From Hexactinellida sp. DTS-2022 (lineage: Eukaryota > Porifera > Hexactinellida), in the NCBI GenBank assembly GCA_028753945.1, contig JAPNXP010000001.1:4640501-4704500 (forward strand): a DNA stretch of 64,000 nucleotides. Reading direction: 5' to 3'. The notes under the pieces were generated by a model. That model was given only the letters and a program-made list of their open reading frames with translations. It ran no database searches and was not told where the DNA came from. Every line of letters starts with the position of its first letter. Within the stretch, counting starts at the first letter, position 1. Position numbers and translations under genes: made by a program. Positions 50,512-61,290 of this stretch are shown here, piece by piece.

Positions 50512-53261
50512 ATGGATGCATCTCTAGAAGTAAGTACTGTTTGTTTATTATTAATTGCAATTTTAAAGATTTAAAAATATTAATTTATTACTTTCATTCA
50601 GGGGTTCGCAAAATTTTGCAGCAAGCAGCCACATTTAGGTAAGGACAAATCATTACATGCCGCATCTAAACAAAATTTCTTTGGTATTAAACCAATTGGC
50701 TTATAGCCTTACTCTACGTATAAGAATCACGAGCGGATCCAAAATGTTCAAAATGGGGTGCCCAAGAAACAAAGCGAGCGTAGCGAGCGGCATATAATGG
50801 GGTCTGGGTGCTTTCCCCCAGAATTTTTTAAACTTATAAATAATTCACTGGTGTCTGTAGAACAAAATTAGCTAGTAGGGCTAGGTAAAATAAATAAATT
50901 GTTTATCATCCGGATTTTTTTCAGAAAATACCGACGGGACGGCGAAGCGATTTTATTTTTATTTTCATTAATATGCAAATAACATTTTCCTATGCCAAAC
51001 AATAAATATTTATATTTATATAAATAATACTTTTAAATACAAGACTTATTAAAAATTGATACATTAGGAGTACTTTACAGTTTACACAAGTTTTTACTAA
51101 TATTTTGTACGATTGTGTTCATAAGATAATAATAATAAATATCCGGAAGGAGGGTAAAATTGGGACGGACGGGGATAATAAACAAGTTATTTATTTTATA
51201 TGGCCTAAACTGTTTACACGTTAATAAAATTTTGGTTAGAGAAATCAGTTACATGGCAATTCTATAGTATCTAGATTAAAAAACTAAAATTTATAAAGTA
51301 TTAATGCATGCTAAAAGTTCCTTAAAATGTACCAAATATTCGAAATTGTCCTCGTAGAACATTTCTAGGCATTACCGGCCGCATGCGGCCTAAAAAGGCG
51401 AGTTTGCGAACCTCTGCTTAATTCTTTACATCGTAATATTTTCAGTATCACCTGTATAACGGTCACTATACTATAGGTCCCCTTATGACTTCTCACCATA
51501 TAATCAACTTGTGTATAGCTGTACCTGTACATAACGGCCCATTTTGCTCAGTCCCTTGGGAGACCGTTATACATTTAATTTGAAATAAACCAGAGAATAT
51601 TTATATTGACTTAGGAAGAAACCATATATATTGTGATTCCCAGACTGAGTGGTTAAAGTTTAATTATAAATGATCCAAATTAAAAATTGTAAAATTTTAT
51701 TAATTACCGTATTGCTTCGAATAAGCGCCTGGCCAATAAAAATGGCATTAGTATGGTAAAATTAAACACATTAATTACTAACTGGAGTGTAATTACATTG
51801 ATTTTGACTACTACAATATGTGTATATGAGAAACATTAGAACATGGTTCCGCAAACTAGGTTTTTCAGGCCGCATGCGGCCTGAACAGGCCTTCATCTGG
51901 GTGCGCGGCGCGCACCCAGGAGTGCGTGATTTCGAGAAAAATTGCTGGAAGGGTGCGTGAAATTGGAATTATTTTGGGTGCGCAGTGCGCACCCAGAGTA
52001 TTTTAATACTAATTTTGGTCTTTTTTTTGATAAATGTCGTATTTTTGGTAAATTTGGGTGCGCGATTGTAAAATGTACATCACTTTGGGTGCGCGGATCT
52101 CTTAGGGCTAGATGAAGGCCTGGGCCTGAAACAACCTTATGTGTGGCCTGATAGCCCAATGGAAATTTGTATCATGTGTGGTCTGAGAGACATTTCTAAT
52201 TTTAATCTGGCCTGTATACATTATACACACTGATTAATGTACTACTAAACAGTAAATTGATGACTTTTTGCTTAGAAATTCGTAGTTCTGTGATGAGACT
52301 CCACAACGGGATCTCACAACCATCAGGAGTAACTCGTGATGGGTAGTACTTTCGTCCTATTACAAGGACTCATCAGGAGGGTAACCCTCGACCACCTAGA
52401 CCTTAGCCGGTCCGTCCCTAGTTACCACCGTACTGCCGGGAGCCTCTACCATTGGTACGCTGATCCCCGTACTGGCGATATAGACTCCCTCTAGTGTACT
52501 CCTGTCACCCGCCGTCACAGTTCTAGTATTACAACAACATAATAGTTTTGTTATTAATTTCTAAAAATTTCTCGATATCGTTTGCGGCCTGAAGAAAATT
52601 TTGTTAAGATTTTGTGGCCTGATATAAATGAAAGTTTGCGGAACCATGCATTAGACCAACCGAAATATTTATTTTCTGAATTTTTCAAAAAATTCATGAA
52701 AAGTTTTGCCGACGAAAACAATAAGATTCGGGTCGCTTAATCGAAGCAATAAGGTATGATGTAATTTTCACACGTTAACAAAACAATTTGGAATCTACGG
52801 AACAAATTCCTACTGTATCAATGTTACTTTTACATGTATCATTGATGTATATACCTATTACCCCATAATTGCCATTTTTTTTTTGTATTTATTCAGTAAC
52901 TATAAATTAATGGACTTACTTTTAGGTATGCAATACTTTAAGGATCATACTAATACTATCTGCTGTTATAATTGGAACTCTACTAATATATTGTTGTTGT
53001 TTTTCGACTCTATTTTGCTGTGGATGTAACCTACTTGGCTTTGGAAAGGAAGGTGTAAGAGCCAATAGTTGGGCATCAAGTGTTCAAGTTCATAATACAG
53101 TATCAGGCTCTGCTTTTGCAAAATCTCAGAGTATTGGAGCAACAGGAAAATGTCGAATGTGTGGATGCATGTTTTGCATTGCATTTGCAACAACCATTAT
53201 ATTTCTGCAACTAGCGATTGGAGTAGTTTGTATAGTTGCGTATTATACTACCTCTTGTTAA
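50512..53261 (+). CDS. Small two-TM ISG12/IFI6-like protein, two exons
   Basis: Proposed exon 1 is 50512-50529 (MDASLE, donor GAA|GTAAGT). Exon 2 is 52926-53261 (acceptor CTTTTAG), which is open for 111 codons plus stop in phase 0. Predicted protein about 117 aa: hydrophobic segment RIILILSAVIIGTLLIYC, a Cys cluster (CCCFSTLFCCGC), then LLGFGKEGVRANSWASSVQ and GSAFAKSQSIGATGK, which echo the LGFTSAGIAAGSIA and LQSVGAAG blocks of ISG12 (IFI6/IFI27) proteins. A second hydrophobic helix ends in SC. Family members are small membrane proteins linked in vertebrates to interferon response, mitochondria and cell death. Exon 1 rests only on splice logic and could be wrong; the intron is full of repeats. 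Confidence 0.6.
50599..51416. mobile_element. hAT-like element (CAGGGGTTCGCAAA)
   Basis: 818 bp, tips CAGGGGTTCGCAAA and TTTGCGAACCTCTG. It contains GGCCGCATGCGGCC near its right end, as does the element at 51842. The target duplication is not clean. It holds GAGCGTAGCGAGC mini-hairpin text and no transposase. It lies in the proposed intron. Confidence 0.75.
51886..52122. mobile_element. hAT-type MITE, third level (CAGGCCTTCATCT)
   Basis: 237 bp, tips CAGGCCTTCATCTGG and AGATGAAGGCCTG, exact 8-bp target duplication GGCCTGAA (51878-51885, 52123-52130). Internally the word TTGGGTGCGCG or its complement recurs four to five times. Confidence 0.92.
52350..52392 (-). ncRNA. Hammerhead ribozyme core (candidate)
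   Basis: On the minus strand: GUC (comp. 52390-52392), a GAGGG-UUA-CCCUC hairpin (52377-52389) in the stem I position, CUGAUGA (52370-52376), stem II GUCC/GGAC with an 8-base loop (52354-52369) and GAAA (52350-52353). All core nucleotides of the hammerhead are present and stem II reads like those of schistosome hammerheads. Weak point: with the cleavage site at GUC, the pairing that should form stem III is poor (G-G at the first position, then two Watson-Crick and two wobble pairs). It is part of a roughly 290-bp GC-rich segment that ends in TTACAACAACA on the plus strand, which resembles a short retroposon tail. Confidence 0.6.
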
Positions 53262-53989
53262 GTTTTGATGTTGTTCATTACTATTCTCAATTGGATTGAA
53301 TTTTACCTAGTATTTGTTATTTTCCTTAATATTTTTCTTTTATTTATCTCCATGAATTAAAACATTTTTTCAAATATATATATTTTTCAAATTATTTCAG
53401 TGCTTCCTAAAAGAACGCTCCTTTTATGAAAACAACTGAGCTTGGTTACGCCTAAAGGTACGCTCCGTGCTCCTGGACACCGGTCTCACCTTTATGTGGA
53501 TTTACCTTTAATTTCATTAATCTGACATTTATACTTTGTTAATTATTAGCTTTATCCATCTGTCTTCATTATAGTCAGCTTTGCTGAGATAATATTTCTG
53601 CTTCTGCTCTATCTAAATGATGGTAATTATTAATTAATATTGCGATACTAATTGAACTTTATCTGTTGGATGCTATAGCGTAAAGGTATTGTTTTCTATC
53701 GATAATTTATTGGTTGCAATTACTTTCCAACCATTAACATAGATGATTGTGAATTATACAAATTGGGAAAGTCTCAAAATATCTAATTTGAAATATTTGG
53801 TGTGTAGGTGCTATTTCTCCTACGCCAGCACTGGACTCCGCAACTCTAATATCTATGTAGATATAGATAGTATTAATAGGATGCGCACTGCGCACGCATT
53901 ATTATGTGTTTTACAAGAGAGGTCAATTGTCATATCTCACTAAATGCATTCTTATGCTCACTACAGTGTTAATATGACTAACTTTTTAG
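53262..53989. other. Spacer between the two ISG12-like units
   Basis: A remnant of the CGCCTAAAGG/ACGCTCC repeat family lies at about 53405-53485. A first exon for the downstream unit would be expected here or nearby but was not identified. Confidence 0.45.
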
Positions 53990-54275
53990 TGGATTATCTC
54001 TACAGTTGGGATAGTAGGAGGCTGCACCGTTGCAGGTGCAATTATCCTACCTGTTGTGTTACCCTTGGTAGGGTTTACCTCAGCTGGCGTAGCTGCTACT
54101 AGCATTGCAGCTGGCACACATGGCCTTGCTATAGCAGGAGGGATCTGTAGAATCCTACTTTGCTATTGCTCAAAGCGTGGCTGCAACCGGAAAAACTGTA
54201 GCAGCAGGTGCAAAGATTGGAGTGGCAATTGGCGTGGTCGAGGATGTCGCTTGCAAGGCTGGGTTATATTTCTAA
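53990..54275 (+). pseudogene. ISG12/IFI6-like exon with one frame break
   Basis: After acceptor CTTTTTAG the frame reads WIISTVGIVGGCTVAGAI, then VLPLVGFTSAGVAATSIAAG, a very close match to the ISG12 core (LGFTSAGIAAGSIA). Between about 54137 and 54150 the frame shifts by one base and continues as SYFAIAQSVAATGKTVAAGA and VAIGVVEDVACKAGLYF, ending at TAA 54273-54275. Both halves match the family in order, so this was one exon. Either it is a recent pseudogene, or the base is a sequencing error, or a tiny alternative splice repairs it. No first exon was found. Confidence 0.7.
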
Positions 54276-55176
54276 TGTTAATGCATAGTATAACTACTAA
54301 CTCTGTATTGTATACTATATACTGCATAGCGTAGTTTAGCTTTTTTAGCCTGCATGTTGGACTGATCGCATTTCTATAACGTTCTAAAACTTTTGCCAAG
54401 TTTGTAAAAAATTGTTTAAGATTTTTTCTCTTTGTGTGCTTGCTTTAATAAGCAACTTATCGTAATGTTGTATTGTAGATATCACTAACTTAGTAATTGA
54501 CACACTTGTTTATCTATAATATAATTTAACTTATATTAGAATCTAATCTCTGGGCGAGTGTTATAGTTATAAAAACTTGTTTTGAAAACAACAAATAGTA
54601 CGTATTAAAATACAGTATGCTCGGTAGTCGTTATTATTTATTTAGTGCCACAACTGGACAATAAATACTGACCAATATTCAATTTAGATGCATTCGATAG
54701 GACCTTATAGTGAAGTTGGCATGACGAAAAAATCTAAATTTACAACTGTACAGAGAACATTTTTCAAGGAGGTACTTCACTTAACCACCAAAATATAAAA
54801 GAAATGTTATCGGCACACCTGTAATTTTAAATTTTTCTCAGTTTTTATTGAAAATTCTCTGGCGGTATAGCCCATAAATATAATATAACACTTGAGATAT
54901 GTATAGCGGTAGAAACTAAGAAAGACAAGTTATTACAGGATAGCTAAGTTGGGCAGTTAATTATTTGATTATATAAATTATTACTAACAAACTCCTGCTC
55001 ATGGTATTCAATTGCCTTTGAGTTATTCCATGACAGATGCAGATAAAATAACTAACAAATCAAGGATCTTTGAAATATACTACTGTATTTCCACAATACC
55101 AAGAGCACATATTACGTAATTAGCATACAGATTAGCATAACACAACTGTAATATTAGATCTTTTATACTCCTTAGC
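54276..55176. other. Spacer before GFM1
   Basis: AT-rich with no supported gene or repeat. The last part is presumed GFM1 promoter. Confidence 0.4.
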
Positions 55177-58100
55177 ATGCTCACTATAAGCTTGCCCCTG
55201 CAGTTCCTGTTTAGAAATCCAATCTGGATGAGTCGTATCAACTGGTACAGGTGTTCACACCTGCGTACAACAGCAGGAGTGAAGCTATTCAGCACAAAAG
55301 AGCATTCACAACTGGAAGGGAAAGATAGTCAAACATTAATTGAACGGACGAGAAACATTGGAATATCAGCTCACATAGATTCAGGCAAGACAACTGTCAG
55401 TGAGCGTATATTGTTCTATACCGGACGTATTAGTGAGATGCATGAAGTGAAGGGCAAGGATCAGGTAGGAGCTACCATGGATTCAATGGAACTTGAGAGG
55501 CAAAGAGGAATTACAATTAAGTCAGCTGCTACTCAGGTATGCTAATCGCTTTGGTGCAGGATTTCCAACCTGCGGCACCGTGCCGCGGGCTAAAAAATGA
55601 AAAGCTAGTACAACGAGAAGTTTTCAATTAATGCCACTCTTAATTAACCAATTAAATTGATACAATTAGTATTTTTTGGTTTATTTCATAATAGAAGTAA
55701 ATTTGCATATCGCTACTTAAGCCAATATGGCCCGGTGATAAAGTTAATTAATATTTATCTCGCCAGCACAAAATGGTTGGAACTGCTGCTACGTATAAGT
55801 AATGTAATTTACTACTAAAATGCCTCTTCTATATTGGTGTAATGAATGCATCAGGTAGGATGGAAAGGCCACTGTTTGAATCTGATCGATACGCCGGGTC
55901 ACGTGGACTTCACAATCGAGGTAGAGAGGGCGCTGCGTGTGTTGGACAGCGCTGTGCTGGTATTGTGCGGGGTGGGAGGTGTCCAGAGCCAGACTCACAC
56001 CGTGGACAGACAGATGCGCAGATACCAGATTCCGCACTTGGTATTCATAAACAAACTCGATAGGATGGGTGCAGACCCGGACAGAGGGATACGGCAGATG
56101 AGGTCTAAGCTGGGACACAACGCAGTGGCACTCCATGTACCCATTGGTCTGGAGCAGAACTTCGAAGGTATTGCTGACGTCATTCATAAGAAAGCCTACT
56201 ATTTCGACGGTCATCACGGAGAAGTGGTGCGAGAGGTGCCTATACCCGCTGACCTGGAGGAGATATGCGAGGCTCGCTACCTAGAACTGCTAGAGGCGCT
56301 AGCCAATGTAGATGAGCAGGTGTGTTACAATAGTCTTATAGGTCTTATAGTGAGTTCCGCGAGTAACTCTCAAGGGTTCAACAAACCTATTGGTAAATCG
56401 ATTTAATTAGCTCTTATACAAAGTATACCAGAAACTAACAAAGATCATAATTAAATTTCTTTCTTTTTTGATATATAAATTAATGAAGGAAAGTACTGTC
56501 AGCAAATTCTGGGATACCGTTGTATAAACAATTTTTGAAAACTACTGGTTTAATTATAATGCATACTACGATCATTAGTATGCATACCAAGGAACTTTAA
56601 ATTTTTTAATTATTTTTAGAAATACAGTTTAATGAAGTTGTTATACTGAACTCGGTAATATGTTATAATCTATTCTAATTATTCGAGGTGTTTTTCCTAA
56701 TGATTGGTATCCCGCGTTATTTAGATCGGAGAGTTGTTTCTGGAAGAGAAGTACCCCAGCCAAGAAGTGTTGAAGGATGCGATACGTCGTGCTACTATTA
56801 ACCGCAAGTTCGTACCCGTTCTCATGGGCTCCGCGCTGAAGAACAAAGGAATTCAGCCCTTGCTGGACAGTGTGCTGGACTACCTACCGAACCCTAGGGA
56901 GGTAGACAACTGGGCTCGCCTGGAAGACGACAAGGGCATTGTACAGAAGTACAAAATGGAGACTGATCCTACCAAGCCATTCGTTGGATTAGCATTCAAG
57001 ATAGAGATGGGGAGGTATGGGCAGCTGACCTATCTCCGTGTGTACCAGGGGACCCTGCGGCGAGGCATGTGGCTACTCAATACTCGCAACAGAAAGCGCA
57101 TTCGGGTGCAGCGCAGTGTGCTGATGCATGCTAACAAGATGGAGGATGTGCAGGCAGCGGAGTCAGGCGCTATTTGTGCTATGTTTGGAGTGGAGTGCCG
57201 GTCTGGAGACACGTTCGTGTCTGAGGATTCTCCCCCGTACAGCATGGAGCCCATCCATGTCCCGGAGCCAGTCATCTCACAGGTATATTTAATTATAACA
57301 GACTCTTTATAACTAACCAGGGAAAGGGGATTTTATCTGTATGTAGTAATCTGAACTACCTTATTATAGGAAATTAACGCGCCATGAAATTAACGCGAAT
57401 TTCTCCAAATCGCGTTAATTTCATGGAGCGTTAATTTCCATGACCTTAATTTCCTGCTATTTAGCAAAATTATACAATGGGTGGACAAACTTCCGAGCTA
57501 CATATTTTCAGATGTGCAACTAGTTTGAAAGGATATACCATCTCTATCAAGTAGATTGGAAGCCTATTTGGGCACAATAATAGTGTTCAATCAGGAGATT
57601 GAATAATCCTGAAATTTTTTTAGAAAATTTATTCGCGTTAATTTCATGTATTCGAAAATGTTCAGCTCCAATTCGCGTTAATTTCATGGAGCGTTAATTT
57701 CCTTCGCGTTAATATCATGGCGCGTTAATTTCCTATAATAAGGTAATTATTAGTACAGTAGTAGAGTGAATCTAAATATTATTTGGTCAACCAAATATCA
57801 CTATTCGATTTCATCGTATTTAGTTCAGGCGGTTTCCATCTTGCTTCAACCAATGATAAGTAACTTTTAGATTAACCAAAACACTATTCTTAGTAATTTC
57901 ATCTATTTATCTGTAATAGATACTCTAGTAAGAATTAATTATTGATTCAAATTTATTTTAATTTATGAACAAGTACCTTGTGGTGAACTAGTGAATAAAT
58001 ATTTTGAATTATTCAATACTATTAATTAACGTTTATCAGTCACGTCATTTAATATAAGTGTCATGTCTCGGTATTCGATTCTCCCCAAGTTACTGGTTCC

Positions 58101-61100
58101 CGCACTGTCCGACTCGCTGAGCAGATTCCTTAAGGCGATACAGCCTCTAACCACACAAACGGAGTTCTCTCAGCTGACTCAGGTTACAGAGTCCTTCTCA
58201 CGGAGAGAAGGAAAATATATTCAGAGGAAGCTAATGCAGTTTTCAGACGAGGTCGACAATTGGGCGTCTCATATCTGGGTAGACACCAGGTATCTCTCTA
58301 ACAGAAATTCTCTGATATTTTCAAACGGGAAAACTACAGTGAGAACAAGACTGAACTGGTCTACCGAGAGAGAAATGCTGCTCCTTATTTCCCAGCACCT
58401 GTTCCTTCTGCTGAGACTGTTGAGAGATATCCGAGAAGGTATACTGCCCCAGGAGAAGCTAGGAACTGTTCCTCAGAGCATGAGTCAATACCGACGGTTG
58501 GTTGGTGGGTACAGAGTGCCAAAACCTGGAATTGACACCCTCGTATTCTCTCCCAACAGCAGGCATATTGTAGTAATGTATGCAGGGAGGATATATACAA
58601 TGCCAGTGTACAGCTGTGCAGAGACAGACAGGCCTCTGACAGCTGAGGAGCTGTACCAGCTGCTCTGTCAGGTGCTGGAGTGCTCCGAGCCCAGGGAAGA
58701 CCATGCTCCTGTCGGTCTGTTGACAAGTCTGGAGAGGGACAGCTGGAAATCCGCCAGAGATGAGCTGATACGTCACTCTCCTGTGAGCGCTAGTTCTGTG
58801 AGGGAGATCGAGAGCAGTCTGTTCGGACTCTGTATCGATGAGTGCACTTTTGGAGAAGGTGCGAAGGGGGCGAGATTTGGAGATATCCGTGACAACTGTA
58901 AGCATTACAATCGATGGAACGGTCTGGGCCTGCAGACGATATTCACTAAAGACGGGCTATCCACATTATTAACGGAGCACTCTATGATAGACGGCGTTCA
59001 AACAAGCTTCTATGGAACCATTCCGAAGTTAGATAATCTGTCAGTTGACATCGGAGCTCCGCTCGATTCTAGTTTGAAGGTAAGGTTGCTAAAATGGGAC
59101 ATTTCTCTTAAAACTTACCTTCAAATCGAGACAATGAAAGATAAGTTATCAGCTTGGTATACAGATTACGACCATTATGACAATGACTTTACAGGATTTG
59201 GTAAGAATCTCATCAAGAACTACGGCGTCTATTACCACGGATTCATCCATCTAGCCATCCAGTTAGCTTACTATAAGCTGTACAATCAGCTGACTGCTAG
59301 CTACCAAACTGTTTCCCTGAAGAGCTACAGAGAGGGGCGCCTGGAGCACCCAATCACAGTTAGCGAGGAAATAAGGAGATTCGTAGCGTCTATGACAGAG
59401 AGGAGTCTCTCTAACAGAGGGAGATGGCAGCTGCTGCTAAGCGCAGTTCAGACATACAAACAGCTGCTAGCCGACACAAGTGGAGGCCACGTGTTCGTTA
59501 AGCACATGCTAGCTCTGAAAAAGATAGCGGATAAAGAATGTATGTCAGTTGAACTGTTTCAGAACTCGCATTTCAAGCTATTCATGGCTCAAAAACTTGC
59601 GATTAGTTCGATATACTCTCCGCTAAAAATCTTAGCTACATATCCTCTCTTCGGCGGGCATTTCATTGGTATACACCCCATGTCTGACTCAATATACCTT
59701 TTCATTACGACTATTCACTCCAACAGTGCAGTAACCTCTCTCCAGCTCTACGAGCAGATAGAGTACTGCTTGTATGCCATACGGGATTTAGTTATAACAG
59801 AGGGAGCAGTGGTCTGACAAACTCAAACTTGGATGTGCAACCTAGATATAATATTGTACACGTGTTATGAATTATGATATACGTATTATAGGAGACAAAT
59901 TTAACTATTTCAGATAAAGGGTTGTTCAAAAGTTTCGTAACGCAGAATTTTTGGTAAATTAGACACTCACCCTGCCTCCTATGTCACGCTTATTGGACTA
60001 TTTTGTAATACAAAAAATGGGCTAGCTTTTGGTTGATCTAAAAATTTAATAGAACATTAATGATGCTGTTGGTTCTCATTATCGAATGATAACGTAATCA
60101 TAAAATTCACATATTTGAATTTGACTATTTTATGCCAATTTCTATACGATAATATAGTATTAACGATAGAAGAATCTGTACTGGCGCTCCTAGAAAGCGA
60201 AGTGTGCTAAAAACTTAATAAGGTACAATGCTCATTGTTAACCTTCAAATATTAAATTAGTTAAATCTTGTTTCTCCTATCAACATGACTGTATCCCTTA
60301 TCTATTTAATCCACTACGCTTCATTGGGGTAAATTCCAACAAACGTATCTCAATTATTCTGAGTCCACTGTATATTTATTTAATTGTGTATTATTGTGTG
60401 TCGCTGTTTAGGCCCTGAAGTTGAAGACGGAGGTAGAGAGCAAGAAGCTCGCGAAGGGACTGCATAGGTTTCAGCTAGAAGACCCGACTTTCCGAGTCGA
60501 CTACAACGAGGAGAGCCGCGAGACCATCATATCCGGCATGGGAGAGCTGCACTTAGACATCTACGTACAGAGATTGCGCAACGAGTTCGACTGTCAGGTG
60601 CACAAACAGGACCCACAGGTGGCATACCGAGAGACTATAAAGGAGAGCATCGATTTCAAACACCTGCATAAGAAGCAGACTGGGGGCGCGGGGCAGTACG
60701 CTGCTATTAGTGGGAAACTTGTGGCTCTACTGGATGAGGACAATCAGAAGGTACTGTTTGAGGACAGGACCGTAGGTAACAACATACCCAGGGAGTACAT
60801 CCCTGCCATCGAGAAGGGATTCATGGATGCAGTTAAGCATGGCGTGTACATCGGACACAAGATAGCTGGAATAAAGATGATGTTGGAAGATGGGAAAGCT
60901 CACATAGTGGACTCAAGCGAGCAAGCGTTTCATATCGCCTCAAGAACAGCTGTCCAGACAGCACTAAGAGAGGTAGCGGAGCCCAGAATCCTGGAGCCAG
61001 TGATGACAGTAGAAATATCAGCGCCTATCGAGTTCCAGGGAGACATACAGAATTCCATCATAAAGAAGAGAGGCAAGATAACAGGGATGGACGCTACCGA

Positions 61101-61290
61101 AGGATACTTTATATTAACGTGTGAAGTACCGCTAAAAGAGATGTTTGGGTACTCTACGACTATTCGCAGTTTCACACAAGGCAAGGGGGAGTTCACGATG
61201 GAGTTCTTACGATATGATTACGTCCCCTTAATGGTACAGGAGCAACTCATGGCCGAGTATCAAAAGACATTGGAGGAGAGTAAGAAGTGA
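55177..61290 (+). CDS. GFM1: Mitochondrial elongation factor G1, four exons
   Basis: GTPase that drives ribosome translocation in mitochondria. Exons: 55177-55536, 55855-56319, 56725-57282 and 60412-61290, all joined in phase 0 with GT-AG introns (CAG|GTATGC, CAG|GTGTGT, CAG|GTATAT donors); 753 aa against 751 in human. The N-terminus is Arg-rich without acidic residues (mitochondrial targeting). Motifs: G1 [10 protein letters not shown]2 region QRGITI, G3 DTPGHVDF, G4 NKLD and G5 GSAL. Exon 3 has YLPNPREV and [18 protein letters not shown]; exon 4 has [20 protein letters not shown] and the domain IV/V end [25 protein letters not shown]. Intron 3 is 3.1 kb and contains a complete same-strand gene (58063-59817). 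Confidence 0.95.
57357..57745. mobile_element. Palindromic MITE of GCGTTAATTTCATGG words, in GFM1 intron 3
   Basis: 389 bp, ends TACCTTATTATAGGAAATTA and TAATTTCCTATAATAAGGTA. GCGTTAATTTC(AT) occurs eight or so times, in both orientations, within about 70 bp of each end. No coding capacity. Confidence 0.88.
58063..59817 (+). CDS. Carnitine/choline acyltransferase-like protein nested in GFM1 intron
   Basis: Intact 584-aa single exon, same strand as GFM1, wholly inside its intron 3. The fold signature of the carnitine acyltransferases is present: [20 protein letters not shown] with NSLIFSNG (family: W-YL--R-PL---SN), and EHSMIDG (around residues 306-312) with the catalytic His and Asp-Gly. [18 protein letters not shown] and [13 protein letters not shown] follow. 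Beyond that it departs from the family: the GRTDxIRS segment that holds the carnitine carboxylate reads GRLEHPITV, and the C-terminal YGxCY-like site reads FIGIHPM. The substrate may therefore not be carnitine, or activity is reduced. No mitochondrial presequence or peroxisomal tripeptide is obvious (C-terminus GAVV). Confidence 0.82.
   Translation: MSRYSILPKLLVPALSDSLSRFLKAIQPLTTQTEFSQLTQVTESFSRREGKYIQRKLMQFSDEVDNWASHIWVDTRYLSNRNSLIFSNGKTTVRTRLNWSTEREMLLLISQHLFLLLRLLRDIREGILPQEKLGTVPQSMSQYRRLVGGYRVPKPGIDTLVFSPNSRHIVVMYAGRIYTMPVYSCAETDRPLTAEELYQLLCQVLECSEPREDHAPVGLLTSLERDSWKSARDELIRHSPVSASSVREIESSLFGLCIDECTFGEGAKGARFGDIRDNCKHYNRWNGLGLQTIFTKDGLSTLLTEHSMIDGVQTSFYGTIPKLDNLSVDIGAPLDSSLKVRLLKWDISLKTYLQIETMKDKLSAWYTDYDHYDNDFTGFGKNLIKNYGVYYHGFIHLAIQLAYYKLYNQLTASYQTVSLKSYREGRLEHPITVSEEIRRFVASMTERSLSNRGRWQLLLSAVQTYKQLLADTSGGHVFVKHMLALKKIADKECMSVELFQNSHFKLFMAQKLAISSIYSPLKILATYPLFGGHFIGIHPMSDSIYLFITTIHSNSAVTSLQLYEQIEYCLYAIRDLVITEGAVV
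59930..60015. repeat. Dispersed repeat shared with 8740-8815
   Basis: GTTTCGTAACGCAG, CCTCCTATGTCACGCTTA and GGACTATTTTGTAATAC correspond in order to the segment upstream of UBE2J2. It resembles one end of a mariner-like element; no partner end is seen. Confidence 0.55.

Larger units (their letters stand above)
51842..52648. mobile_element. hAT-like element, second level (CATGGTTCCGCAAACT)
   Basis: 807 bp, tips CATGGTTCCGCAAACT and AGTTTGCGGAACCATG with target duplication CATTAGAA / CATTAGAC (7 of 8). Carries GGCCGCATGCGGCC. It contains two further units: the hAT MITE at 51886-52122 and the GC-rich hammerhead-bearing segment at about 52265-52555. Confidence 0.85.
51705..52756. mobile_element. 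Outer element of a nest (TACCGTATTGCTTCGAATAAGCG)
   Basis: Left end TACCGTATTGCTTCGAATAA and right end TTAATCGAAGCAATAAGGTA are inverted repeats of the family at 11842-12101. Nearly all of its interior is the inserted element at 51842-52648. Without that insertion it would be about 240 bp, similar in size to the copy at 11842. Confidence 0.75.

Noticed and set aside
52281-52330. A second hammerhead on the plus strand (TGATGAGACTCC)
   Set aside because: The CUGAUGA core is interrupted (CTGTGATGAG) and no GAAA follows the would-be stem II.
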